Part shown: one piece after another, positions 58,373 through 64,000 of the stretch | Position numbering within the stretch: position 1 is the stretch's first letter | How the letters are laid out: the number at the start of each line of letters is the position of its first letter | NCBI GenBank assembly: GCA_048013815.1 | Contig: CM106585.1 | Coordinates: forward strand, 20,584,001-20,648,000 | DNA: 64,000 nucleotides | Origin: Setoptus koraiensis | Lineage: Eukaryota; Arthropoda | Direction of reading: 5' to 3' | Translations under genes and position numbers: made by a program | Notes under the pieces: model-generated | Seen by the model: the letters and a program-made list of their open reading frames with translations, nothing else | What the model was told of the DNA's origin: nothing | Database searches by the model: none

Positions 58373-59995
58373 TTAGGCTCTATCGATTTTCATATTAACT
58401 GCTCGTTGAACTCTTGATGCTCGTTTTCTTTCCTGTTGTGTCCTCATGTATTTATCTAACATGTTCATTTGTTTCTTGCTATTCCTACTTATTTCAGCGT
58501 CTACGTTGGATTTAGGACGTATCACATAATCTTTCATCGAGGGCTGAGGCACCCTGGCTCGCGGAATCCAACCCTTCTCACCAGGTCGTGATGCAACGGG
58601 GGCTTGAGCAGTAGATTCTTTAGCCTTGGAAGCTGCAGGTGTGGCCTGATTTCTGTTGCGACCCTCTGTTTCGCTGTCCGAATCTTCTTCTACGATTCCA
58701 CTACTTCTACGGTGTTTATTTCTGAGATCCAAATCGCGTTGCTCTCTTTCCTCTTTAGTCATTGAGCTGAAACTAGTATCTAGTTGGAATATCGGCCTCG
58801 ACCATGAGCCGATCAATTGACGGGCACGTGCCTTATTTTCTTTGGTCTCTTTTGGGTGTTTGTACAAATACATAATGGCCTTGCCAATTCCACTGGCCTT
58901 AATTTTATCCGTGTCATAAATATTAAACTCCAGAAGCAACTTCATAAGACTTTCTCTGATATTTGTGTGAGGTAGGCTACGATCAGGCAGTGGTGTCAAC
59001 CAATCTGTTATAACACTCAACACTCCTGAATCTAGAAAGGCGTCTCGGAGGTCCACTTTTCTCAGTTGACGCGTGACAAATGGTAATAATTTAAGTTTTC
59101 TGGTAGCGGTCATACAATTCTTATTTAATTGGAAATCCTCATCGACAGCTGATTTCATTTGTCTGATAATATCGTCGATAATGTCATCGTTATCATTGAT
59201 TATGTCATAATTTCTCCTTTTTCGCCTCCTACTGTTTTCCTCTTTTTTCTTTGCCATCATTATGTCGAAATCATACACCATATTCGAGGATTGATTGCCT
59301 ACACGTTTATCATCATCGCTACTATCATCATCAGAGATATCTGGCAGGGCAGCATCACCGTCACCCTCATTATTATCGTCATCCTGATCCTCGTTGTTTT
59401 TAGCCCTTTCGTCATCATCATCACTTTTTTGTTCCGAGTTATCTTTCTCAGCAGCCCCATCTTCATTGTCGCTTTTTTCATCATCATCATCACTATCCTG
59501 AATAGCCTTCCTTCCAGAGCTCATAGGATCGTTTGAGTAATCATCGTCGAGTTCTTTATTGGTATTGTCTTCGTCATCGTCCTCATCATCATCCTCTTGG
59601 ATTTTTTTTCTTTTTTCAACCCCACTAAATGCTTGATCTTCTTCCTCATCATCATCCAGTATGCGACGTTTTTTACGTTGCACCACACCATCATCATCGT
59701 CGTCGTCGTCATCCTCGTCCTTGCTCCCCTCGCCATCATCGTCTTTCTGTTCACCCTCGGAGATATCATTTGAGTTTCCATATTTCGGAATATTACTTGT
59801 GAGACTGGAGAATTCCTCTTCATCCTCCTCATCCGAAGAACCGAATATGTCTGTGATGTCTTCAGATGGTTTTAGGCGTTCTTCTATAGCCCTCTCTCGT
59901 TGCCAGTTATTTTTCTCTAAAGCAGCTCGAGCCTTTTTCTTATTCATTCCGGTTGCGTTCATAACCCATTCGATATCTTTCTCTTTGGTAGACAT
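58373..59995 (-). CDS. IWS1: IWS1, SPT6-associated transcription elongation factor, with N-terminal UBA-like segment
   Basis: IWS1 binds SPT6 and links RNA polymerase II elongation to mRNA export and chromatin marks. The single exon encodes 540 residues from ATG at 59995. The C-terminal half holds the TFIIS-N/IWS1 core: RQMKSAVDEDFQLN, ATRKLKLLPFVTRQLRKVDL, DSGVLSVITDWLTPLPDRSL, SGIGKAIMYLYKHPKETK and SWSRPIFQLDTSF with MTKEEREQRDL. The middle is a long Asp/Glu/Ser/Lys-rich disordered region typical of the family; DIFGSSDEEDEEEF resembles its short acidic interaction motifs. Unusual is the N-terminus (residues 3-42): KDIEWVMNATGMNKKKARAA followed by an AL...AI-E-L pattern, as in NAC-alpha-type UBA domains. 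I do not know this from other IWS1 proteins. It is divergent from AFG3L2, about 700 bases apart. Confidence 0.92.
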   Translation of the reverse strand: MSTKEKDIEWVMNATGMNKKKARAALEKNNWQRERAIEERLKPSEDITDIFGSSDEEDEEEFSSLTSNIPKYGNSNDISEGEQKDDDGEGSKDEDDDDDDDDGVVQRKKRRILDDDEEEDQAFSGVEKRKKIQEDDDEDDDEDNTNKELDDDYSNDPMSSGRKAIQDSDDDDEKSDNEDGAAEKDNSEQKSDDDDERAKNNEDQDDDNNEGDGDAALPDISDDDSSDDDKRVGNQSSNMVYDFDIMMAKKKEENSRRRKRRNYDIINDNDDIIDDIIRQMKSAVDEDFQLNKNCMTATRKLKLLPFVTRQLRKVDLRDAFLDSGVLSVITDWLTPLPDRSLPHTNIRESLMKLLLEFNIYDTDKIKASGIGKAIMYLYKHPKETKENKARARQLIGSWSRPIFQLDTSFSSMTKEEREQRDLDLRNKHRRSSGIVEEDSDSETEGRNRNQATPAASKAKESTAQAPVASRPGEKGWIPRARVPQPSMKDYVIRPKSNVDAEISRNSKKQMNMLDKYMRTQQERKRASRVQRAVNMKIDRA

Positions 59996-60697
59996 GACGG
60001 ACAATTTATTTGTTGCAATATAATCAATTGATTAATACAAATGGACAATAACGTTTTAATCGGTGGATGGTTCACTAATTTTTGTGATTAAATTTTCTTC
60101 GATGATTCTATGCATGCATTCGATTGCATGAACTGATTCAATATGAATTTGTATTTGTGTTTTGCTGCTGATTGTGTAATAAATATGTGGCAGATTAAAA
60201 TTGGACCCCTGAACAAGAATAATAAATCATTGTGCTGATCATAATATTAATAATAATAATAATAATAAAAGAAAAAAATTCAAGAGCAAAACTATTCAGG
60301 TGCCCATGTTGTCGTTGTAAACACCGTACACACGAACTTGCATCTTTTACTACCTCGCGCACACTCATACAAATACCCTAGTACAATTATGTACATTTTC
60401 TACCGAAAATTGGGCGTGCAGTCAGGGTATTGGCTTGTACCGAGAACTCATATGGTGAAGCGCATTTAATCGGGACACTGTGCATGTAACCTTAACAGAC
60501 TGACTGGAATCGAGAGAGCACATGACCGATAGGGAAAAATATTTTGATCGTCATTGCTCCATCTTGACTACTGTTGACTATCCATTGATTATTATTGCCA
60601 ATGAATCACAGGAGCACATTATCATCCTATTTAATATACATCTAATCAACTCACAGCCGACAATAACAGTCGTGGACAATCGCCTCACTCAACCGTC
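59996..60697. other. Divergent promoter region, IWS1 / AFG3L2
   Basis: 702 AT-rich bases between two outward-facing genes, with an (AAT)n run at about 60245-60268. It probably holds both promoters. No conserved element is assigned. Confidence 0.5.
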
Positions 60698-63082
60698 ATG
60701 TCTCTCATAGCCAGATTTGGTAGCCTTGGCAAGATCAATTGTAAGCGCACCCTGCCTCTATCATTGAGACTGTTGTCATATAATCAAGCCAACAGAATAT
60801 TGTACGGCCTACATGGACGAACAACACCAAAACAGGATAATGTATATCTATTAAATTCTATCATTCTCGATGGATCAAATGCACTCAAGGATGCATTCAG
60901 GAAGCTACATTTTCACGAAAATATAACCTCTGCGCCTAGATTAACGGAGTTGCGAACATTGCTCACTCGCTTGCTGGATCTCTGCTCTAAAACTAATCAA
61001 ACAAACGATACTACTAAGAACAACAAACAAGATTCTGACAATGCTAAAAAATCCAATCCCAAACCATCAGAAGAATCCGCTGATGCATTTAAGCAGGCCC
61101 TGGGGAGAATCATGAAAGAATACGATTCCATAAAGGAATCTATGGAACAACAGCAACAACAGCAAGGCGGACCCTCCGGAGGCAAAAACAAAGATGGCAA
61201 CGACAATAGCACAAGAAATCTTGCCATACAAACATTTCTGGCCGTCAATCTGGCTATACTTGTCTATCAGCTTTACGATATGGGTAACTATCAGGAGATC
61301 ACCATGAAAGACTTTTTGAACTATGTGAAGCTGGGTAAAGTGGCCAAAGTTGAAGTCGTCAACAAAAAGTGGGTCAAAGTATTTGAGCATGCAGGCGAGA
61401 ACAGAAAGATAATGTGGTTCAATATAGGCAGTGTTGACTCGTTCGAGAGGAGTTTATACATTACTCAACATGAGTCCCAAATAGAACCTCAGAATCATAT
61501 ACCCGTATTCTATAGGAGCAAAGTGGAATACCTTGCTCTCATTTTCAATATGTTACCAACTATACTCATATTTGGCGCTATCTACTACTTTATGCGACGA
61601 GCCGGAGGTATTGTCGGCGGCAAGGGTCGCAAGGGCGGCCTTTTCGGTATGTCTTCATCACCTGCAAAAATCGTCAATCCGGCCGATATTGGTGTCACAT
61701 TTAAAGATGTTGCCGGCTGCGAGGAGGCCAAAATGGAAATAATGGAGTTCGTGAATTTTCTAAAAAACCCACAAAAATACACCGATCTCGGAGCCAAAAT
61801 ACCAAAAGGTGCATTATTGACTGGGCCTCCGGGCACCGGTAAGACACTGTTGGCCAAGGCTACTGCCGGAGAGGCAAGTGTACCGTTTATCAGTGTGTCA
61901 GGTTCAGAGTTTCTAGAAATGTTCGTTGGTGTTGGTCCATCCAGGATACGTGATATGTTTGCTATCGCCCGCAAACAGTCTCCCTCGATATTATTTATTG
62001 ATGAAATAGATGCCGTTGGTAGAAAGAGGAGTAACAGGAGTTTCGGACCAGCCGAGGCGGAAAACACTCTCAATCAGCTTCTAGTCGAAATGGATGGTTT
62101 CAACACAACTACAAATGTTGTCGTTATGGCTGCTACCAACAGGGCTGATATTTTAGATCAAGCTCTGCTTAGGCCGGGTCGATTTGATCGTCAGATATAC
62201 GTTCCCGCGCCAGACATAAAAGGAAGATCTGAAATATTTCAAGTTCATTTGAAACCCATCAAAACAACACTGACTCTGCCAGAATTATCTCGTAAAATGG
62301 CTGCCCTAACTCCAGGTTTCACTGGAGCTGATATTGCCAATGTTTGCAATGAAGCCGCCCTTATAGCTGCTCGGGATAACGGCGAAACTGTTATTTTAAA
62401 ACATTTTGAACAAGCCATTGAAAGAGTGATAGCCGGTATGGAGAAAAAGACCAATGTTATGCAACCGGATGAGAAAAAGACGGTGGCCTACCACGAGGCC
62501 GGACATGCAGTGGCGGGATGGTTCCTAGAGCATGCCGATCCCCTATTAAAAGTATCTATAATACCTCGCGGCAAAGGTCTAGGTTATGCACAATACTTGC
62601 CAAAGGAACAGTTCCTATATACAAAGGAGCAATTATTAGATCGTATGTGTATGACGTTAGGTGGCAGGGCCTCAGAGCAAATCTTTTTCAATAAAATAAC
62701 CACCGGCGCCCAGGATGATTTGCAGAAGATAACTCAGATCGCCTACTCACAAGTGGTACAATTTGGAATGAGCGAAAAAGTTGGTAATCTATCGTTTGAT
62801 CTCCAGAAGGCCGGCGAACCGATGTTTGAGAAGCCATATAGTGAGACAACAGCGCAATTAATCGATTCTGAAGTTAAAATATTGGTTGACTCAGCATACA
62901 AGAGGGTAATAGAGTTGCTAACTAAGAACAAAAGTCAAGTAGAAAGAGTGGCAAAGCGTTTATTGGAAAAAGAGAGTCTAAACAGAGAGGATATGATTGA
63001 GTTATTAGGCCAGAGGCCGTTCAAAGAGAAGTCAACTTATGAGGAATTTGTTGCTGGAACTAGTGCCGAAGAGAAACTCTAA
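60698..63082 (+). CDS. AFG3L2: AFG3L2, mitochondrial m-AAA protease
   Basis: An ATP-dependent zinc metalloprotease of the inner mitochondrial membrane that degrades damaged proteins and matures substrates such as ribosomal protein MRPL32. Single exon, 794 residues. The N-terminus is basic and hydroxylated with no early acidic residues ([20 protein letters not shown]), fitting a mitochondrial presequence. TM1 is at about 178-194 and TM2 at about 278-300, bracketing the FtsH-type intermembrane domain. AAA module: Walker A GPPGTGKT (376-383), Walker B ILFIDEID (431-438) and the second region of homology ending [11 protein letters not shown]. Peptidase M41 zinc site: HEAGH (599-603), with the third ligand region in TTGAQDDL. 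Near-identity to animal AFG3L2 runs through the protease domain to [12 protein letters not shown]; the human C-terminal extension is missing. A Gln-rich run lies near 150. Confidence 0.96.
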   Translation: MSLIARFGSLGKINCKRTLPLSLRLLSYNQANRILYGLHGRTTPKQDNVYLLNSIILDGSNALKDAFRKLHFHENITSAPRLTELRTLLTRLLDLCSKTNQTNDTTKNNKQDSDNAKKSNPKPSEESADAFKQALGRIMKEYDSIKESMEQQQQQQGGPSGGKNKDGNDNSTRNLAIQTFLAVNLAILVYQLYDMGNYQEITMKDFLNYVKLGKVAKVEVVNKKWVKVFEHAGENRKIMWFNIGSVDSFERSLYITQHESQIEPQNHIPVFYRSKVEYLALIFNMLPTILIFGAIYYFMRRAGGIVGGKGRKGGLFGMSSSPAKIVNPADIGVTFKDVAGCEEAKMEIMEFVNFLKNPQKYTDLGAKIPKGALLTGPPGTGKTLLAKATAGEASVPFISVSGSEFLEMFVGVGPSRIRDMFAIARKQSPSILFIDEIDAVGRKRSNRSFGPAEAENTLNQLLVEMDGFNTTTNVVVMAATNRADILDQALLRPGRFDRQIYVPAPDIKGRSEIFQVHLKPIKTTLTLPELSRKMAALTPGFTGADIANVCNEAALIAARDNGETVILKHFEQAIERVIAGMEKKTNVMQPDEKKTVAYHEAGHAVAGWFLEHADPLLKVSIIPRGKGLGYAQYLPKEQFLYTKEQLLDRMCMTLGGRASEQIFFNKITTGAQDDLQKITQIAYSQVVQFGMSEKVGNLSFDLQKAGEPMFEKPYSETTAQLIDSEVKILVDSAYKRVIELLTKNKSQVERVAKRLLEKESLNREDMIELLGQRPFKEKSTYEEFVAGTSAEEKL

Positions 63083-63086
63083 TAAA
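63081..63086 (+). promoter_or_regulatory. AATAAA overlapping the AFG3L2 stop codon
   Basis: The stop TAA (63080-63082) is part of TAATAAA, so a canonical poly(A) hexamer starts within the stop codon. If used, the 3' UTR would be only some 20-30 bases. It may instead be chance; no other AATAAA was noticed on this strand before 63339. Confidence 0.4.
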
Positions 63087-63279
63087 TTCATCCATTACAA
63101 TCTCCGTGTCCGCTTTCTGGGGCACTCACTCACTCACTCAACATAATGTGTATCAATTACGTAATACCTCAATTCATCAATTCATAGAAGTAACTGATTA
63201 TGTTAGAATTGTTGCACCTGTATGCAGTGTTGTATGCCGCGAATGTGTTTTCTCTATGAGCACAAACATTACTATGTAA

Positions 63280-63285
63280 TTTATT
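63280..63285 (-). promoter_or_regulatory. Poly(A) signal for the minus-strand kinesin gene
   Basis: TTTATT on the plus strand is AATAAA on the minus strand, 54 bases after the kinesin stop codon at 63339. The stretch 63083-63338 between the two convergent genes holds nothing else. Confidence 0.55.
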
Positions 63286-63338
63286 TTGATCCTAATTTAT
63301 ATCATTGTTGACGCTACCATCTATTACAACTTATCGTC

Positions 63339-64000
63339 TCACCTTTTGTCGCTTAATAGATGGCTTGTTGTATTTAGTTTGAAGTATGCGATAAGCGACT
63401 CTTTGGAATTGCGCTCTTGTAACTTTTGCCAGAATCTCGATGATGTGTCGACGGATGTGTTCTGTTGTTGTGCAGTACTATTCATTGGTGTCTCTCTGTG
63501 GCTAAATCTTTGAGATCCATTGATTGTACAAAGACTGACTGTTTCGGGCAACTGATTATCTTGGGTGATTTGCAATTTTTGTGCATCGGGCAGTAGCCAC
63601 TTTTGTTCGAATTCCGACCAATTCGACAGACCTCTAACATGGCGAGTGAAACTCTTGAAGGGCTTATCTTTGACTTCCGCTTCCAGCGACGATATCGACG
63701 AGGAATCGTCCCTGTCAGGATCAAAGTTGTTGTTTTGCTCATCAATTACGCGTGCAAGGGGAGTCCGACAATTTACCGAACAGTATATAAATTCGGCTAG
63801 TTGCTTGAAGAATTTAATCTCTTTGCTTTGTTTGTAGATCTTTTCCGCCATGTCCGATTTATCGAGCTCATAATCGCGCGTCATTTCGCTTATTTCCTGT
63901 TCCAAATTTGCTATGCGCATTTCGCAATCTTTGATCACATCCGATTTGGTGGCAAGCTCCTGAGAGACGTCGCCGAAGGCTCTCACAAGCTTTAGGTCGT
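63339..64000 (-). CDS. KIF17: KIF17/OSM-3-type kinesin, C-terminal tail (continues past window edge)
   Basis: The homodimeric kinesin-2 motor KIF17/OSM-3 moves cargo along ciliary and dendritic microtubules. Only the last 220 residues are in the window; the frame stays open to position 64000. It begins with a coiled coil (KSDVIKDCEMRIANLEQEIS, then YELDKSDMAEKIYKQSKEIK) that aligns with the human KIF17 segment EIKDLQSEFQLEKIDYLATI. Next comes a W...FEQKW-LP block like human W...GFWKIP. Near the end is RFWQKLQERNSKESLIAYF, matching human RYRLMLSRSNSENIASNYF, followed by a HLLSDKR tail like QILSTDARK. The motor domain must lie beyond the right edge. A 3' end signal is present on this strand. 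The match is by recall of the human protein and is convincing only for the tail blocks. Confidence 0.75.
   Translation of the reverse strand, partial: DLKLVRAFGDVSQELATKSDVIKDCEMRIANLEQEISEMTRDYELDKSDMAEKIYKQSKEIKFFKQLAEFIYCSVNCRTPLARVIDEQNNNFDPDRDDSSSISSLEAEVKDKPFKSFTRHVRGLSNWSEFEQKWLLPDAQKLQITQDNQLPETVSLCTINGSQRFSHRETPMNSTAQQQNTSVDTSSRFWQKLQERNSKESLIAYFKLNTTSHLLSDKR

Noticed and set aside
59159-60023. Ser-rich and Ile/Val-rich plus-strand frames opposite IWS1
   Set aside because: They are reverse shadows of the Asp/Glu-rich coding region.

Overview
The window is animal nuclear DNA, most likely from an arthropod. It carries short GT-AG introns, metazoan housekeeping genes and a multi-exon secreted protein that, from memory, belongs to a family known mainly in arthropods. 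A mite or other chelicerate is possible, but nothing here fixes the lineage. Positions 1-360 are unknown bases.

Left gene block (361-8.4 kb, AT-rich and compact): the 3' end of a riboflavin kinase gene, an SRSF1/SF2-type splicing factor (three exons), a small unrecognised gene on the minus strand, intron-free PHF5A (SF3b subunit), METTL16 (two exons) and BBS5 (minus strand, two exons). METTL16 and BBS5 converge with only 18 bases between their stop codons.

Middle (8.4-46.7 kb): I could not support any host gene in about 38 kb. Two long stretches (about 9.2-15.7 kb and 24.3-46.7 kb) are visibly GC- and CpG-rich. They are packed with microsatellites and short tandem repeats (units of 8-20 bp), and the many open frames there look like by-products of base composition. 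Between them lies an AT-rich island (about 15.7-24.3 kb) of DNA transposons. It holds a hAT element with perfect 19-bp terminal repeats and an 8-bp target duplication, sitting in a tandem-repeat array. It also holds a Tc1/mariner-superfamily element with TA flanks, split by a 971-bp element that has its own terminal repeats and a perfect 8-bp target duplication. Related short copies with the same GGGTGTTCC-type ends lie on both sides of the island. A 612-base Thr/Pro/Ala minisatellite is also present.

Right gene block (46.7-64 kb): a five-exon gene (48.0-58.2 kb) for a predicted 818-residue secreted or membrane-anchored cysteine-rich protein; IWS1 (minus strand) with an unexpected N-terminal UBA-like segment; AFG3L2, the mitochondrial m-AAA protease, divergent from IWS1; and the C-terminal part of a KIF17/OSM-3-type kinesin running off the right edge on the minus strand. 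The functions are mixed: mRNA processing and transcription (SRSF1, PHF5A, METTL16, IWS1), cilia (BBS5, KIF17), flavin metabolism and mitochondrial proteolysis. This is ordinary gene neighbourhood structure, not a pathway cluster.
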